This document shows positions 27,784-37,971 of a stretch of 64,000 bases of DNA, in pieces. The translations under genes were made by a program, and so were the position numbers. Location: the NCBI RefSeq assembly GCF_019429565.1, contig NZ_JAHXSA010000001.1:1488001-1552000 (forward strand), read 5' to 3'. The notes below the pieces were generated by a model that saw only the letters and a program-made list of their open reading frames with translations, had not been told where the DNA came from and did no database searches. The stretch comes from Schaalia sp. ORNL0103 (lineage in GTDB: Bacteria > Actinomycetota > Actinomycetes > Actinomycetales > Actinomycetaceae). Each line of letters begins with the position of its first letter. Positions within the stretch are counted from its first letter, which is position 1.

Positions 27784-27897
27784 TCAGCCCTGGCGCTGCT
27801 TGTGCCTGGGGTTGTCGCAGATGACCATGACGTTGCCGTGGCGACGAATCACCTTGCACTTGTCACAGATCTTCTTGACACTCGGCTTGACCTTCAT
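27784..27897 (-). CDS. rpmJ: 50S ribosomal protein L36 (zinc-binding form)
   Basis: The smallest large-subunit protein, 37 residues, easily missed by length cut-offs. It begins [16 protein letters not shown] and has the zinc ligands Cys11, Cys14, Cys27 and His32, so this is the zinc-binding (C+) version. It lies 40 nt after infA and 148 nt before rpsM. A GAGGTAAC-type ribosome binding site precedes the ATG. Confidence 0.98.
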   Translation of the reverse strand: MKVKPSVKKICDKCKVIRRHGNVMVICDNPRHKQRQG

Positions 27898-27937
27898 GGT
27901 TGTTACCTCCACTGCCCGTTGGGCAGTTTGTGTCGGG

Positions 27938-28159
27938 TCACTTGTAGCGGTAGACGATACGGCCTCGGGAGAGGTCGTAGGGGCTCAGCTCGACGACAAC
28001 TCGATCCTCGGGCAGGATGCGGATGTAGTGCTGACGCATCTTTCCCGCAATGTGGCCGAGAACCACGTGGCCATTCTTCAGTTCCACACGGAACATCGCG
28101 TTAGGCAGGGCCTCAACGACCGTGCCTTCCATCTCAATGACGCCGTCTTTCTTCGCCAT
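27938..28159 (-). CDS. infA: Translation initiation factor IF-1
   Basis: Binds the ribosomal A site during initiation. The 73-residue protein is a single OB-fold: [63 protein letters not shown]. Length and sequence are standard. It is first in the alpha operon, preceded by a 244-nt gap that separates it from map and should hold the promoter; no clear -10/-35 pair was found there. Confidence 0.99.
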   Translation of the reverse strand: MAKKDGVIEMEGTVVEALPNAMFRVELKNGHVVLGHIAGKMRQHYIRILPEDRVVVELSPYDLSRGRIVYRYK

Positions 28160-28357
28160 ATCCTCCGTTTATCCTCTACATGTCTCGGATAGGTTGCGGC
28201 GGATGCCGCTAGGCATAGTGCACCGACGAATGCCGGATGCAGATACGCCCAAGGAACTACTTTACGGCATTCACACCCATCGGCGGTAGTCAGGGTCCCT
28301 GTCGGTTCGCTCACGTTTAATGCGTCACATTTCATCGAATCGTCGACGAACGACTCA

Positions 28358-28386
28358 GGCCCGGCACCTGCGTGAGGTACCGGGCC
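28358..28386 (-). terminator. Terminator of the secY-adk-map operon
   Basis: Arms GGCCCGG and CCGGGCC (7 bp), then one mismatch and four further inner pairs (ACCT with AGGT), lie 17 nt after the map stop codon. Confidence 0.7.
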
Positions 28387-28403
28387 CGCAGCCAAACGTC
28401 GTG

Positions 28404-29312
28404 TCAGTCGAGCGACACCGGGGTGACGCCATAGGGCACCAGTCCGGCCTCTCCCCCATCGCGCGCCGTCAGGACGGAGACGCCATCCTCGGTGATCGCG
28501 ATCGAGTGCTCCCAGTGAGCGGCATCGCGACCATCGACCGTGCGCACCGTCCACTCGTCATCATCCGTCTGCGAGGCGATGTCGCCGCGGGTGAGCATCG
28601 GCTCGACCGCCAGAACCATGCCCGGCTTAAGCCGAGCCTGAATACCGCGGACGTTGTAGTTGAGGACGTCCGGAGGCATGTGCATCTTCGTGCCGATACC
28701 GTGGCCAACGAACTCTTCGATAATGCCGGCTTCCCAGCCGTTGATGAGAGCGTTCTCCGCGACGACTGTCTCGACCGCGTTGCCGACCGCGCTAATACGC
28801 TTCCCCGTCGCCAATCCCGCAAGGGCGGCCCACAGAGACTCGCGCGTGACCGCGTCGAGCTGGCGACGCTCACGCAGCAGGTTCTCGTCCACTCCGGCGA
28901 TTCCACCGGTAGCCCGCTCCCCCGCCGCGAAGTCAGCGTCCGACACGAAGTTCTCGCCGACAATGACGCTGAAAGCGGCATCTCCGTGCCACTGGCGCCC
29001 TCCGCGCTCCACGTACGCGCCGCAGTCAAAAGACACGAGGTCGCCGGGAGCCAGCTCATAGTCGCCGGGGATACCGTGAACGATCACGTCGTTCACCGAA
29101 ATACACACCGTCGCCGGATAGCCGTAGTAGCCCTTGAAGTTGGAGGTCGCTCCCCCGTCGGCGATCGCCTGGGCACTGACTTCGTCCAGCTCACGCGTCG
29201 TCACACCGGGGCGAATGGCACCGCGCAGGGCCTCGTGGATGGACGCTACGACCAGACCGGCCTCGCGCATCCATCGAAGCTCCTGCGCGGACTTCAGTTC
29301 AATGCGTGGCAT
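28404..29312 (-). CDS. map: Methionine aminopeptidase, type I
   Basis: Removes the initiator methionine from nascent proteins. The product has the type I fold signatures: ELRWMREAGLVVASIHEAL, NDVIVHGIPGDY, the metal-ligand regions VSFDCGAY and HGDAAF, GHGIGTKMHMPPDVLNY and the final VEPML with Glu ligand. At 302 residues it is longer than the usual 250-285, with extra residues between the HGDAAF and GHGIG motifs and in the TDDDEWTVRTVDG segment. It starts 3 nt after adk ends, so secY-adk-map form one operon. Confidence 0.97.
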   Translation of the reverse strand: MPRIELKSAQELRWMREAGLVVASIHEALRGAIRPGVTTRELDEVSAQAIADGGATSNFKGYYGYPATVCISVNDVIVHGIPGDYELAPGDLVSFDCGAYVERGGRQWHGDAAFSVIVGENFVSDADFAAGERATGGIAGVDENLLRERRQLDAVTRESLWAALAGLATGKRISAVGNAVETVVAENALINGWEAGIIEEFVGHGIGTKMHMPPDVLNYNVRGIQARLKPGMVLAVEPMLTRGDIASQTDDDEWTVRTVDGRDAAHWEHSIAITEDGVSVLTARDGGEAGLVPYGVTPVSLD

Positions 29313-29315
29313 CGC

Positions 29316-29894
29316 TTAGTTCTTTGCCACCGAGTCAAGGATCGCGAAGATGCGAGCCGTGACCTCGTCGATCGTGCCACTGCCATCGACGACCTCAAGG
29401 AGGTCCTGGTCGACGTAGTAGGTGGCGACGGGCAGCGTCTGCTGGCGATAGACCTCCAGCCGGTGACGCATGACGGGCTCGGTGTCATCCGTACGATGCT
29501 GTTCCTGAGCGCGCTTGAGCATGCGATCCACGACCTCGTCCTCGTCCACCTGGATCTCCAGGACGACATCGATGGACTTGCCCAGGTCGAGGAGCATGTC
29601 ACGCAGGACGTGAGCCTGCTCGACGGAACGCGGGTAGCCGTCAAGGAGGAAGCCGTTGGCAGCGTCGGGGGCCGCGAGGCGCGCCTTCACCATGGTGTTC
29701 GTGACCGAGTCCGGAACGAACTCGCCACGGTCCATGTATGCCTGTGCCTGCTTGCCAATCTCCGTGCCTTCCGCCATGTTGGCGCGGAAGATGTCGCCCG
29801 TCGAAATAGCAGGGATGCCGAGGCGCTCAGCGATGCGCGAGGCCTGGGTGCCCTTGCCGGCTCCGGGAGGGCCGAGGAGGATGACGACTGTCAT
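29316..29894 (-). CDS. adk: Adenylate kinase
   Basis: Interconverts AMP plus ATP with two ADP. The 192-residue protein has the P-loop LGPPGAGKGTQ (about residues 7-17), the AMP-binding PAISTGDIFRAN, and FLLDGYPRSVEQA. It is the short-lid form lacking the zinc-binding lid found in longer bacterial enzymes, as is usual in actinobacteria. Its ATG overlaps the secY stop (ATGA), so translation is coupled. Confidence 0.98.
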   Translation of the reverse strand: MTVVILLGPPGAGKGTQASRIAERLGIPAISTGDIFRANMAEGTEIGKQAQAYMDRGEFVPDSVTNTMVKARLAAPDAANGFLLDGYPRSVEQAHVLRDMLLDLGKSIDVVLEIQVDEDEVVDRMLKRAQEQHRTDDTEPVMRHRLEVYRQQTLPVATYYVDQDLLEVVDGSGTIDEVTARIFAILDSVAKN

Positions 29895-31183
29895 TTCAGG
29901 AATCCTTCATAGTGATGCTGCTGCAGCTGCGTGTTGATTTCCTTCACCGTCTGCAGGCCGACGCCGATGATGATGAGCAGCGTGGTACCACCGAAGGGCA
30001 TCTGCGAGCTCGACAGCTTCAGCGGGATGATGGCAAGAGACGGCAGGAGGGCAATGATCACCAGGTAGAGGGCGCCAGCCGACGTGATTCGGTTGATCAC
30101 GTAGCGCAGGTACTCAGCCGTGGGACGACCCGCACGGTAACCCGGGATGAAGCCTCCGTACTTCTTCATGTTGTCCGCGACCTCATCTGGGTTGAACGTG
30201 ATAGCGGTGTAGAAGAAGGTGAAGAACAGAGTCATGAGGGCGTAGATCGTCAGGTAGAACGAGCTGCCCTGCGTGAAGTGCGCGGAGATCCACTGGACCC
30301 ACTGAGCATCGGGCTTGCCGAACTGCGCCGCCATCGGAGGCAGAGCAAGGATCGAGGAAGCGAAGATGACAGGGATAACGCCCGACATGTTGATCTTCAG
30401 TGGGATGTACGTCGTGGTGCCGCCGTACTGACGACGGCCGATCATGCGCTTGGCGTACTGGACGGGAATGCGGCGCTGGGCCTGCTCGACGTAAACGACA
30501 GCGATCGCGACGAGGAGAAGCAGGGCGACGATAGCGGCGACCGAACCCCACTTGCCAGCCTGGCCGATCGCCAGGAGCTGCTCGGGCAGACGGGCGGCGA
30601 TAGACGTGAAGATCAGCAGCGACATGCCGTTACCGATGCCGCGCTCAGTGATGAGCTCGCCGAGCCACATGATGACGCCGGTGCCGGCCATCATGACGAC
30701 GATCATCATGATGAACGTCAGAACAGAACGATCCTTAATGATGTCCTGGTTGCACGACTGGAACAGCTGACCGCTACGGGCCAGCGAGATCGTCGTGGTC
30801 GCCTGGAGGATGCCCAGGAAGATCGTGAGGTAACGCGTGTACTGCGTCAGCTTCGCCTGGCCAGTCTGGCCTTCCTTATGGAGGTCATCGAAGCGAGGAA
30901 TAACGACCCTCAACAGCTGAATGATGATCGACGCGGTGATGTAGGGCATGATGCCCAGGGCGAAGATCGACAGCTGCAGAAGCGCTCCACCCGAGAACAG
31001 GTTGACGAGGTCGAGCAGCGACGCCTGCGACTCCTGCGCCATACAGCGATGCACGGCCTGAGAGTCCACACCGGGCGTCGGAATGAACGAGCCCAGCCGG
31101 AACGCGGCCATGATGAACAGGGTAAACAGCAGCTTCCGACGCAAGTCGGGGGTACGGAACGCCTGGGCGAATGCACCGAGCAA
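29891..31183 (-). CDS. secY: Preprotein translocase subunit SecY
   Basis: The channel-forming subunit of the Sec machinery, needed here to export the wall-bound and lipoprotein products of the sugar loci. It has ten membrane helices in 430 residues. It begins [22 protein letters not shown] and includes [11 protein letters not shown] (helix 1 and plug region), [16 protein letters not shown]-type cytoplasmic loops and [13 protein letters not shown]. The start codon is TTG, with AGGAGG six bases before it. It is separated from rplO by 257 nt and a strong terminator, so it must have its own promoter. Confidence 0.98.
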   Translation of the reverse strand: MLGAFAQAFRTPDLRRKLLFTLFIMAAFRLGSFIPTPGVDSQAVHRCMAQESQASLLDLVNLFSGGALLQLSIFALGIMPYITASIIIQLLRVVIPRFDDLHKEGQTGQAKLTQYTRYLTIFLGILQATTTISLARSGQLFQSCNQDIIKDRSVLTFIMMIVVMMAGTGVIMWLGELITERGIGNGMSLLIFTSIAARLPEQLLAIGQAGKWGSVAAIVALLLLVAIAVVYVEQAQRRIPVQYAKRMIGRRQYGGTTTYIPLKINMSGVIPVIFASSILALPPMAAQFGKPDAQWVQWISAHFTQGSSFYLTIYALMTLFFTFFYTAITFNPDEVADNMKKYGGFIPGYRAGRPTAEYLRYVINRITSAGALYLVIIALLPSLAIIPLKLSSSQMPFGGTTLLIIIGVGLQTVKEINTQLQQHHYEGFLK

Positions 31184-31401
31184 GGCTTCCTCCTACGGGT
31201 GATGGGCATGCGGGGCAAAGCCCCTAGACTGATCCAGCTTACCCGACACGGGTAGTGGTTGGCGATATCCAATCATTAAAAAAGCGCATTGCCGCGTATT
31301 TAACGAGACGCGGCGCGCGAGAGCCCCATGCGCTGGGGCTGGTCGCTTTCGGAGGCGAAAAACACTTTGACAGCTTCCCACCCGCGAAAACACAGACACG
31401 T

Positions 31402-31435
31402 AACGGGGGTGGTCCCAAGCGGGACCACCCCCGTT
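31402..31435 (-). terminator. Terminator of the spc operon after rplO
   Basis: A perfect 15-bp stem (AACGGGGGTGGTCCC with its complement) and a 4-nt AAGC loop begin 5 nt after the rplO stop. It divides ribosomal genes from secY-adk-map. Confidence 0.87.
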
Positions 31436-31440
31436 CAGCG

Positions 31441-31905
31441 TCAGCGAGCCGAAATGGACCCGCCGGCAGCCGTGATCTTCGCCTCGGCCGAGGACGACCA
31501 GGAGTCGACCTCAACCTCGAGCTTGACACTCAGTTCGCCGGTACCGAGCACCTTAACGGGCGCGGAATCGCGAACGGCGTGCTTGGCGACGAGATCCTCG
31601 ACCGTGACCTTGCCGCCCTCGGGGAAGAGCTCCCCGAGCTTGCCAACGTTCACGACCTGGTACTCAACGCGGAAGGGGTTCTTGAAGCCGCGAAGCTTCG
31701 GCAGACGCATGTGGATCGGCATCTGGCCACCCTCGAAGCCGGCAGCAACCTGGTAACGGGCCTTGGTGCCCTTGGTGCCACGGCCAGCGGTCTTACCCTT
31801 CGAACCTTCACCGCGGCCCACGCGGGTCTTCGCGGTCTTGGCTCCCGGGGCAGGACGCAGGTGGTGCAGCTTAACGATCTGCGTCTTGTTCGTGGAGTCC
31901 GCCAT
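31441..31905 (-). CDS. rplO: 50S ribosomal protein L15
   Basis: Large-subunit assembly protein. The 154-residue product has the N-terminal [27 protein letters not shown] region (Gly- and Lys-rich, threading into 23S rRNA), then [21 protein letters not shown], and a folded C-terminal half. It lies 2 nt after rpmD and ends the S10-spc run of ribosomal genes; transcription should stop at the adjacent hairpin before secY. Confidence 0.98.
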   Translation of the reverse strand: MADSTNKTQIVKLHHLRPAPGAKTAKTRVGRGEGSKGKTAGRGTKGTKARYQVAAGFEGGQMPIHMRLPKLRGFKNPFRVEYQVVNVGKLGELFPEGGKVTVEDLVAKHAVRDSAPVKVLGTGELSVKLEVEVDSWSSSAEAKITAAGGSISAR

Positions 31906-31907
31906 TG

Positions 31908-32093
31908 TCAGTCGACCTCCTCAGCGGTCACCAGGTGACGCACGGTGCGAACGGCGCCCAGAACGGCATCCGTCTGCTCACGCACGACACTCTGGCCGAT
32001 CTTGCGCAGCCCGAGGGTGCGCAGCGTGTCCTTCATGTTCTGCTTCGCGTGAGCAGAGGACTTGACCTGCGTGATCTTGATGTTCTTCGCCAT
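31908..32093 (-). CDS. rpmD: 50S ribosomal protein L30
   Basis: A 61-residue large-subunit protein: [27 protein letters not shown], then [20 protein letters not shown], the usual single alpha-beta fold. The ATG overlaps the rpsE stop by one base (TGATG), giving coupled translation; a GTG one codon upstream is disfavoured for that reason. Actinobacterial spc operons keep rpmD between rpsE and rplO, as here. Confidence 0.98.
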   Translation of the reverse strand: MAKNIKITQVKSSAHAKQNMKDTLRTLGLRKIGQSVVREQTDAVLGAVRTVRHLVTAEEVD

Positions 32094-32782
32094 CACTTAG
32101 CCTCCCCTGCAGCGGCCTTGTCGGCCTCGGCGGCCTCGGCAGCCGCGCGTTTCTCCGCCTCGCCCTCTGCGCGAGCGCGCAGCATGGACGCGGGAGCAAC
32201 GCGCTCGAGGGGCAGGCCGCGACGTGCGGCAACAGCCTCGGGCTGCTCGAGCTGCTTGAGTGCGTCAACCGTCGCGTGGACGATGTTGATCGCGTTGGAC
32301 GAGCCCAGCGACTTGGTGAGCACGTCGTGGACGCCTGCGGCCTCCAGGACGGCGCGCACCGGGCCGCCGGCGATAACACCGGTACCGGGGGCAGCCGGAC
32401 GCAGGAGGACGACACCGGCGGTGTCGCGGCCCTGCACCACGTGCGTAATCGTACGGCGGATCATCGGGACGCGGAAGAAGTTCTTCTTCGCCTCCTCGAC
32501 GCCCTTGGAAATGGCCTGAGGAACTTCCTTGGCCTTTCCGTAGCCGACGCCCACCGTGCCTTCGCCGTCACCCACGACAACCAGGGCGGTGAAGGAGAAA
32601 CGACGTCCACCCTTCACAACCTTGGAGACGCGGTTGATCGTCACGACGCGCTCGATGTACTCGTTCTTGTTTTCGTTGTTCCGGCGGTTATCGCGATCGT
32701 TGCCGCGGCCGGAGCGGCGCTCACGGCGATCGTTGTTCTCGCCCGCGCCCGAACCGTTCCTGTCTCGCTGCTGTGCAGCCAT
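32093..32782 (-). CDS. rpsE: 30S ribosomal protein S5
   Basis: Shapes the mRNA entry channel and influences decoding accuracy. The 229-residue product has the double-stranded RNA-binding-like domain ([23 protein letters not shown]) and the second domain ([21 protein letters not shown]). It carries a 50-residue N-terminal extension rich in Arg, Asn and Asp and an Ala/Glu-rich C-terminus, both common in actinobacteria. The ATG giving MAAQQRDRN is chosen because the frame upstream has no homology and runs into the rplR region. Confidence 0.97.
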   Translation of the reverse strand: MAAQQRDRNGSGAGENNDRRERRSGRGNDRDNRRNNENKNEYIERVVTINRVSKVVKGGRRFSFTALVVVGDGEGTVGVGYGKAKEVPQAISKGVEEAKKNFFRVPMIRRTITHVVQGRDTAGVVLLRPAAPGTGVIAGGPVRAVLEAAGVHDVLTKSLGSSNAINIVHATVDALKQLEQPEAVAARRGLPLERVAPASMLRARAEGEAEKRAAAEAAEADKAAAGEAK

Positions 32783-32810
32783 CAGATGATCTCTCTTTCT
32801 TTCGGCTCGT

Positions 32811-33182
32811 TCACAGCTCGAGTCCGCCCTCACGGGCGGCCTCGGCAACGGCCGCAACGCGACCTGCGTACTTGTTACCACCGCGGTCGAAGACGACAGC
32901 GGAGATACCGGCAGCCTTCGCACGCTCGGCGATCAGTGCGCCGACCTTGCGAGCCTTGTCGGTCTTCGTGCCCTCGGAACCAGCGAGCTCGGTCTCGATG
33001 TCGGAGGCCGACACCAGGGTGTGACCAACCGTATCGTCGATGACCTGAGCCACCATGTGGCGGTTCGAACGGGTGACGACCAGACGGGGACGCTCGGGCG
33101 TGCCGTTGATCTTCTTGCGGAGGCGGAGGTGACGGCGCTTGCGAGCGACGAACTTGCCCTTGCCCTTGATCGAGTAAGCCAT
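32811..33182 (-). CDS. rplR: 50S ribosomal protein L18
   Basis: Binds 5S rRNA together with L5. The 123-residue protein starts [24 protein letters not shown] and shows [24 protein letters not shown] and [24 protein letters not shown]. The ATG overlaps the rplF stop by one base (TGATG), which fixes the start over a GTG codon immediately before. Order rplF-rplR-rpsE is standard. Confidence 0.98.
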   Translation of the reverse strand: MAYSIKGKGKFVARKRRHLRLRKKINGTPERPRLVVTRSNRHMVAQVIDDTVGHTLVSASDIETELAGSEGTKTDKARKVGALIAERAKAAGISAVVFDRGGNKYAGRVAAVAEAAREGGLEL

Positions 33183-33724
33183 CACTTACCAGCCTTTCCG
33201 ACCTTGCGACGGATGGTCTCGCCCACGTAGTGGATGCCCTTGCCCTTGTAGGGCTCCGGCTTCTTCAGCTTGCGGATGCGAGCAGCGGTCTCACCGACGA
33301 GCTGCTTGTCGATTCCGGACACCGTGAACAGCGTCTGGGACTTCGGCGCAATCGTGAACTCGATGCCCTCGGGCGGGGTGACGGTGATCGTGTGGGAGAA
33401 GCCCAGAGAGAACTCAAGGTCCTTGCCCTTGGCGACCACGCGGTAACCGGTACCCGTGATTTCGAGATCCTTCTTGTAGCCCTCGGTCACGCCGACGATC
33501 ATGTTAGCGATCAGGGTGCGGGACAGTCCGTGGAGCGAACGCGAGGTGCGCTCGTCGTTCGGACGCTCGACGATAACCTGGCCGTCTTCGATCTTGGCGG
33601 TGATCGGCTCGGCAACGACGTGGGAGAGGGTGCCCTTGGGGCCCTTCACCGACACGTTCTGGCCGTCGATCGTGACGTCAACACCAGCGGGGATTGCGAT
33701 GGGGTTCTTACCAATTCGCGACAT
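33182..33724 (-). CDS. rplF: 50S ribosomal protein L6
   Basis: Large-subunit protein near the factor-binding centre that stabilises the sarcin-ricin region. The 180-residue product is the usual tandem of two similar domains: [31 protein letters not shown], then [23 protein letters not shown] with the conserved C-terminal YVGE. It lies 15 nt after rpsH. Confidence 0.99.
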   Translation of the reverse strand: MSRIGKNPIAIPAGVDVTIDGQNVSVKGPKGTLSHVVAEPITAKIEDGQVIVERPNDERTSRSLHGLSRTLIANMIVGVTEGYKKDLEITGTGYRVVAKGKDLEFSLGFSHTITVTPPEGIEFTIAPKSQTLFTVSGIDKQLVGETAARIRKLKKPEPYKGKGIHYVGETIRRKVGKAGK

Positions 33725-33739
33725 TGTTCAGCCTCCTCA

Positions 33740-34138
33740 TCACCAGATGTAGGCGAGGACTTCCCCACCCACACCCTTCTCGGCTGCCTGACGGTCGGTG
33801 AGCAGGCCAGAGGACGTGGACAGGATCGCCACGCCGAGGCCGCCGCGGACCTTGGGCAGGTTGGTGGACTTGGCGTACACGCGCAGACCGGGCTTGGACA
33901 CGCGCTTGAGCCCCTGGATCGCGGCCTCGCGGTGCGAGCCGTACTTCAGGTTGATCGTCAGGGTCTTGCCCACGCGGGCATCCTCGACGGAGGTCGAGGC
34001 AATGTAGCCTTCCTCGACCAGGATGTTCGCAATCGCGTTCTTGAGCTTCGAGTACGGCATGGAGACCGCATCGTGGTGCGCACGAGTCGCGTTGCGCAGA
34101 CGCGTCAGCATATCTGCAATCGGGTCTGTCATTGTCAT
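33740..34138 (-). CDS. rpsH: 30S ribosomal protein S8
   Basis: Early 16S rRNA-binding protein and, in other bacteria, translational repressor of the spc operon. The 132-residue protein begins [23 protein letters not shown] and has [17 protein letters not shown] and the C-terminal [19 protein letters not shown]. The first of two close ATG codons is taken because actinobacterial S8 proteins usually begin MTMTDP. It follows the zinc-type S14 gene, as in Gram-positive spc operons. Confidence 0.98.
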   Translation of the reverse strand: MTMTDPIADMLTRLRNATRAHHDAVSMPYSKLKNAIANILVEEGYIASTSVEDARVGKTLTINLKYGSHREAAIQGLKRVSKPGLRVYAKSTNLPKVRGGLGVAILSTSSGLLTDRQAAEKGVGGEVLAYIW

Positions 34139-34200
34139 GGGGGTTTATTCCCCTTCCTCGTCGCGGTTTCTCCGGTTACCCGGGACCTGCGACGTTCGTT

Positions 34201-34386
34201 TTACCAGCTGCTCTTGGTGACACCGGGGAGTTCGCCACGGTGGGCGAGCTCGCGCAGGCACACGCGGCACAGTCCGAACTTGCGGTACACCGAGTGCGGA
34301 CGACCGCAACGGTTGCACCGGGTGTAGGCACGCACGCCGAACTTCGGCTTGCGGGCAGCCTTGACCTTCAGGGATGTCTTGGCCAT
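34201..34386 (-). CDS. rpsN: 30S ribosomal protein S14, zinc-binding type
   Basis: A 61-residue S14 of the short zinc-binding (type Z) class, also named rpsZ in actinobacteria. The zinc ligands are Cys24, Cys27, Cys40 and Cys43 in CNRCGRP and [10 protein letters not shown]. This class serves in zinc-replete cells; many actinobacteria carry a second, zinc-free copy elsewhere, which cannot be judged from this window. It lies 3 nt after rplE. Confidence 0.98.
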   Translation of the reverse strand: MAKTSLKVKAARKPKFGVRAYTRCNRCGRPHSVYRKFGLCRVCLRELAHRGELPGVTKSSW

Positions 34387-34389
34387 GGG

Positions 34390-34935
34390 TCAGTCCTCCT
34401 TGAACGGGAAGCCGAGGTGACGGAGAAGGGCGCGACCCTCTTCGTCGGTGGTGGCCGAGGTGACAACCGTGATGTCCATGCCGCGCACTCGGTCGATCGA
34501 GTCCTGATCGATCTCGTGGAACATCGACTGTTCCGTGAGACCGAAGGTGTAGTTGCCGTGACCGTCGAACTGCTTGGAAGACAGTCCGCGGAAGTCACGG
34601 ATACGGGGAAGCGCCGTCGAGAGGAGGCGGTCCAGGAACTCCCACATGCGGTCGCCGCGAAGCGTGACGTGCGCACCGATCGCCTGGCCCTCACGCAGCT
34701 TGAACTGCGCGATGGACTTCTTGGCGCGGGTGGTCACGGGCTTCTGGCCGGTGATCGCGGTGAGGTCGCGGATCGCGCCCTCGAGTGCCTTCGAGTCGCG
34801 AGCGGCCTCGCCGACACCCATGTTGACAACGATCTTCGTCAGTCCGCCGACCTGCATGACGTTCTCGTGCTTGAACTCAGCACGGAGCGCTTCACGGATC
34901 TCGGAGACGTACTTTTCCTTCAGACGCGGGGCCAT
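34390..34935 (-). CDS. rplE: 50S ribosomal protein L5
   Basis: Binds 5S rRNA and contacts P-site tRNA. The 181-residue protein has [44 protein letters not shown], and the C-terminal [36 protein letters not shown]. Length and motifs are standard. It sits between rplX and rpsN with gaps of only two or three bases. Confidence 0.99.
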   Translation of the reverse strand: MAPRLKEKYVSEIREALRAEFKHENVMQVGGLTKIVVNMGVGEAARDSKALEGAIRDLTAITGQKPVTTRAKKSIAQFKLREGQAIGAHVTLRGDRMWEFLDRLLSTALPRIRDFRGLSSKQFDGHGNYTFGLTEQSMFHEIDQDSIDRVRGMDITVVTSATTDEEGRALLRHLGFPFKED

Positions 34936-34937
34936 GC

Positions 34938-35369
34938 TCAGATCTCCTTGCCCTGCTCAACGCCGCGCTTCGCGCCACCACGAGCCACGCGGACTCGGAC
35001 GGTGCGGGTGCGGCCGCCGCGCTCGACGGTGTCCTCGCGGAAACCGGCGCGAACGCGCTTCTTGGTCTCGGGGTCGACCAGTGCGACCTTGGACAGCGAG
35101 ATGGGGGCCTCGATGGTCTCGATGCCGCCGGCGCTGCCCTGCTGGCCCTGGCGCACGTGGCGCGTCTTCAGGTTGATGCCCTCGACGAGGACCTTGCCCT
35201 CAGCCGGGAACACCTGGATGACGCGGCCCTGCTTGCCCTTGTCGCCGGGGGTCAGGGGCTCGAGGCCCTCTTCCGCACGGCGGGCGTTGCGCTCAGCCAG
35301 CGCCTTCTCGTCGGACGTGCGTCCGCGAACGACCTCGACGAGGTCATTCTTACGAATCTTGGCTGCCAT
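34938..35369 (-). CDS. rplX: 50S ribosomal protein L24 with an internal insertion
   Basis: Assembly-initiating large-subunit protein with a KOW motif ([14 protein letters not shown], starting near residue 42), then [13 protein letters not shown] and [18 protein letters not shown]. It is 143 residues, against about 105 in most bacteria. Most of the excess is a charged, predicted helical insertion of some 25 residues (about 17-41, [20 protein letters not shown]) between the first strand (LVEVVRG) and the KOW loop; there is also a basic tail. The frame is intact and fits tightly between rplN and rplE. Confidence 0.96.
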   Translation of the reverse strand: MAAKIRKNDLVEVVRGRTSDEKALAERNARRAEEGLEPLTPGDKGKQGRVIQVFPAEGKVLVEGINLKTRHVRQGQQGSAGGIETIEAPISLSKVALVDPETKKRVRAGFREDTVERGGRTRTVRVRVARGGAKRGVEQGKEI

Positions 35370-35372
35370 GGA

Positions 35373-35741
35373 TCAGATCACCTCCGGAGCGAGGGAGACG
35401 ATGCGCATGAACTTCTTGTCACGCAGCTCGCGGCCCACGGGGCCGAAGATACGCGTGCCACGCGGCTCGCCATTGTTGTTGATGATGACGGCCGCATTCT
35501 CGTCGAAACGAATGTAGGAACCGTCGGGGCGGCGGGTTTCCTTACGCGTGCGAACGATCACTGCCTTGACGACTTCGCCCTTCTTGACGTTGCCGCCGGG
35601 AATGGCGTCCTTCACGGTGGCGACAATCGTGTCGCCGATACCCGCGTAGCGCCGACCCGAGCCACCGAGAACACGGATGGTCAGGATCTCCTTGGCCCCT
35701 GTGTTGTCGGCGACCTTCAGTCGCGACTCCTGCTGAATCAT
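35373..35741 (-). CDS. rplN: 50S ribosomal protein L14
   Basis: Large-subunit protein at the inter-subunit bridge and the binding site for the silencing factor RsfS. The 122-residue product shows [51 protein letters not shown] and [26 protein letters not shown], the standard sequence. It follows rpsQ by 88 nt, the widest gap inside this stretch. Confidence 0.99.
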   Translation of the reverse strand: MIQQESRLKVADNTGAKEILTIRVLGGSGRRYAGIGDTIVATVKDAIPGGNVKKGEVVKAVIVRTRKETRRPDGSYIRFDENAAVIINNNGEPRGTRIFGPVGRELRDKKFMRIVSLAPEVI

Positions 35742-35829
35742 TTTCTATTGACTCCTGTCGTCGTGCCGGTTCTCTTCCGGATTGTACCGGTCGAGCCTTG
35801 CCGAACGGATTTCGGTCTGTGAGCGAAGG

Positions 35830-36096
35830 TCACTTCGCCTTTTCGAGGATCTCCACAACGCGCCAGCGCTTGGTGGCCGACAGCGGGCGGGTCTCCATGA
35901 TGAGGACGAGATCGCCGACGCCGCACTCGTTGTGCTCGTCGTGAACCTTGACCTTCTTGTTCTTGCGCATGACCTTGCCGTAGAGGGCGTGCTTGACGCG
36001 GTCCTCGATCTGGACGACAACGGTCTTGTCCATCTTGTCGCTGACGACGTAGCCGCGACGGACCTTACGCTCGTTACGAGCGGTGGTTTCTGCCAT
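35830..36096 (-). CDS. rpsQ: 30S ribosomal protein S17
   Basis: Primary 16S rRNA-binding OB-fold protein of 88 residues. It has [41 protein letters not shown] and the C-terminal [18 protein letters not shown]. The ATG before AETT is chosen: GAGGAG lies eight bases upstream, and the earlier in-frame start would place this site within the gene. It lies 5 nt after rpmC. Confidence 0.98.
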   Translation of the reverse strand: MAETTARNERKVRRGYVVSDKMDKTVVVQIEDRVKHALYGKVMRKNKKVKVHDEHNECGVGDLVLIMETRPLSATKRWRVVEILEKAK

Positions 36097-36101
36097 CAGG
36101 C

Positions 36102-36335
36102 TCACTCCTCAGTGCTCGGGGCGGTGCGGTAGCCAAGCTCCCGCTCACGCGCGATGGTGTAGATCCGGGCAATGTCGCGGCGCACGGTCTTCATGCGACC
36201 GTGATCCTCGAGGTTGCCAACGGCCTGCGCAAAACGCAGGTTGAACAGCTCAGCCTTAGCCTTCTCCAGCTCCTTGGACAGCTGGGAGTTGTCCATTGCG
36301 TCGAGCTGCTCGGTGGTCAGACCCTTATCTGCCAT
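36102..36335 (-). CDS. rpmC: 50S ribosomal protein L29
   Basis: A 77-residue helical hairpin protein at the peptide exit tunnel, near the trigger factor and SRP docking site. It shows the usual [26 protein letters not shown] and [16 protein letters not shown] segments. Its ATG overlaps the rplP stop by one base (TGATG), so translation is coupled. Confidence 0.98.
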   Translation of the reverse strand: MADKGLTTEQLDAMDNSQLSKELEKAKAELFNLRFAQAVGNLEDHGRMKTVRRDIARIYTIARERELGYRTAPSTEE

Positions 36336-36754
36336 CAGATGTCACCACCCTCTCGGACCACGAAACGGGTCTTGATAGGAAGCTTGTGCTGGGCACGGCT
36401 GAGGGCCTCGCGAGCGAGCTCCTCCGGGACGCCTGCCAGCTCGAACATGACACGTCCGGGCTTGACGGGGGCAACCCACCATTCCGGAGCACCCTTACCG
36501 GAACCCATTCGGGTTTCGGCGGGCTTCTTCGTCAGGGGACGGTCCGGGAAGATGTTGATCCAGACCTTACCGCCACGCTTGATGTGACGCGTCACGGCAA
36601 TACGTGCCGCCTCAATCTGACGGTTGGTGATGTACGCAGCCTCGAGAGCCTGGATGCCGTAGTCGCCGAAGGCCAGTTCGGTGCCACCGGAGGCAAAGCC
36701 AGTGCGGTGAGGACGGTGCTGCTTGCGGTACTTAGTCCGACGGGGAATGAGCAT
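36335..36754 (-). CDS. rplP: 50S ribosomal protein L16
   Basis: Large-subunit protein near the A-site finger. The 139-residue product begins [17 protein letters not shown] and contains [55 protein letters not shown] and [11 protein letters not shown], all typical. It follows rpsC by 5 nt in the S10 operon order. Confidence 0.99.
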   Translation of the reverse strand: MLIPRRTKYRKQHRPHRTGFASGGTELAFGDYGIQALEAAYITNRQIEAARIAVTRHIKRGGKVWINIFPDRPLTKKPAETRMGSGKGAPEWWVAPVKPGRVMFELAGVPEELAREALSRAQHKLPIKTRFVVREGGDI

Positions 36755-36759
36755 TGGGC

Positions 36760-37569
36760 TCAGGCCTCCGATCCGGTCGTGGGCGCAGCGGCCTCGGAGG
36801 CCGAAGCCTCACGGGGAGCCTGCTGCGCAGCGGTCTCCTGGTTGGGGCGTCCACCGCGGCGGGGGCCACGGCGGCCATCGCGACGGCCGCCACGCTGGGC
36901 CTGCTCGGCCTGCTGGCGAGCGAACTCGCGCTCGGTGATGTCGCCCTTGTAGATCCACACCTTGACACCGATGCGACCGAAGGTCGTACGGGCCTCGTGG
37001 AATCCGTAGTCGATGTTCGCGCGGAGGGTGTGCAGCGGCACGCGGCCCTCACGGTAGAACTCGGAGCGGGACATTTCAGCGCCACCCAGACGGCCGGACA
37101 CCTGGACACGAATGCCCTTGGCGCCAGCGCGCTGCGCGGACTGGATGCCCTTACGCATCGCACGACGGAAGGACACGCGAGCAGCGAGCTGCTCGGCAAT
37201 GCCCTGCGCAACGAGCTGCGCTTCGAGGTCGGGGTTCTTGACCTCAAGGATGTTCAGCTGGACCTGCTTGCCCGTCAGCTTCTCGAGCTGAACGCGCAGG
37301 CGGTCGGCCTCTGCACCACGGCGACCGATGACGATGCCCGGGCGAGCGGTGTGCAGGTCGACGCGAACGCGGTCACGCGTGCGCTCGATGCTCACCTCGG
37401 CGATGCCGGCGCGCTCGAGGTTGTCGGTCAGGAACTTGCGGATCGCGACGTCTTCGGCCACGTAATCCGCGTAGCGCTGTCCCTTGGTGGTGGAGTCGGA
37501 GAACCAGCGAGACCGGTGGTCAGTGGTGATTCCCAGACGGAACCCGCGGGGGTTGACCTTCTGACCCAT
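36760..37569 (-). CDS. rpsC: 30S ribosomal protein S3
   Basis: Head protein at the mRNA entry tunnel with helicase-like function. The 269-residue protein begins [23 protein letters not shown], has the KH domain motif [16 protein letters not shown] and the C-terminal [21 protein letters not shown] and [11 protein letters not shown]. After the core it carries a tail of about 55 residues, first Arg/Gly-rich ([16 protein letters not shown]) and then acidic, common in actinobacteria. It follows rplV by 1 nt. Confidence 0.99.
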   Translation of the reverse strand: MGQKVNPRGFRLGITTDHRSRWFSDSTTKGQRYADYVAEDVAIRKFLTDNLERAGIAEVSIERTRDRVRVDLHTARPGIVIGRRGAEADRLRVQLEKLTGKQVQLNILEVKNPDLEAQLVAQGIAEQLAARVSFRRAMRKGIQSAQRAGAKGIRVQVSGRLGGAEMSRSEFYREGRVPLHTLRANIDYGFHEARTTFGRIGVKVWIYKGDITEREFARQQAEQAQRGGRRDGRRGPRRGGRPNQETAAQQAPREASASEAAAPTTGSEA

Positions 37570-37570
37570 A

Positions 37571-37942
37571 TCAGCGGTCTCCCTTCTTCTTGTCTTCCTT
37601 GGTACCCACCACGATGGTGATGTGGGAGGTGCGCTTCAGGATACGACCGGCGCGCCCCTGTGCACGGGGACGAATGCGCTTCATGGTCGGACCCTCGTCC
37701 ACGTATGCCTCCAGGACGAGCAGGTCGGCCTCGTTGAAGGTCTCTCCGGCGTTCTCAGCCTTGACCTTCGAGTTGGCGACGGCGCTCAGGAGCACCTTGC
37801 GGACATCGGTGGCGACGGCCTGCGGGGCGAACCGCAGAATGTCGGCGGCCTCCAGAACACGCTTGCCGCGAACCTCGTTCACAACACGGCGGGACTTCTG
37901 GGGCGTGACGCGGATGAATCGCGCCTGCGCCTTGGCTTCCAT
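37571..37942 (-). CDS. rplV: 50S ribosomal protein L22
   Basis: Lines the nascent peptide tunnel; its beta-hairpin is a known site for macrolide-resistance changes. The 123-residue protein has [21 protein letters not shown], the hairpin segment [21 protein letters not shown] and SHITIVV. No deletion or insertion is visible in the hairpin. It lies 29 nt after rpsS. Confidence 0.98.
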   Translation of the reverse strand: MEAKAQARFIRVTPQKSRRVVNEVRGKRVLEAADILRFAPQAVATDVRKVLLSAVANSKVKAENAGETFNEADLLVLEAYVDEGPTMKRIRPRAQGRAGRILKRTSHITIVVGTKEDKKKGDR

Positions 37943-37971
37943 GTATCTGCCTCTTCTTCCGTGGGGCCGGC

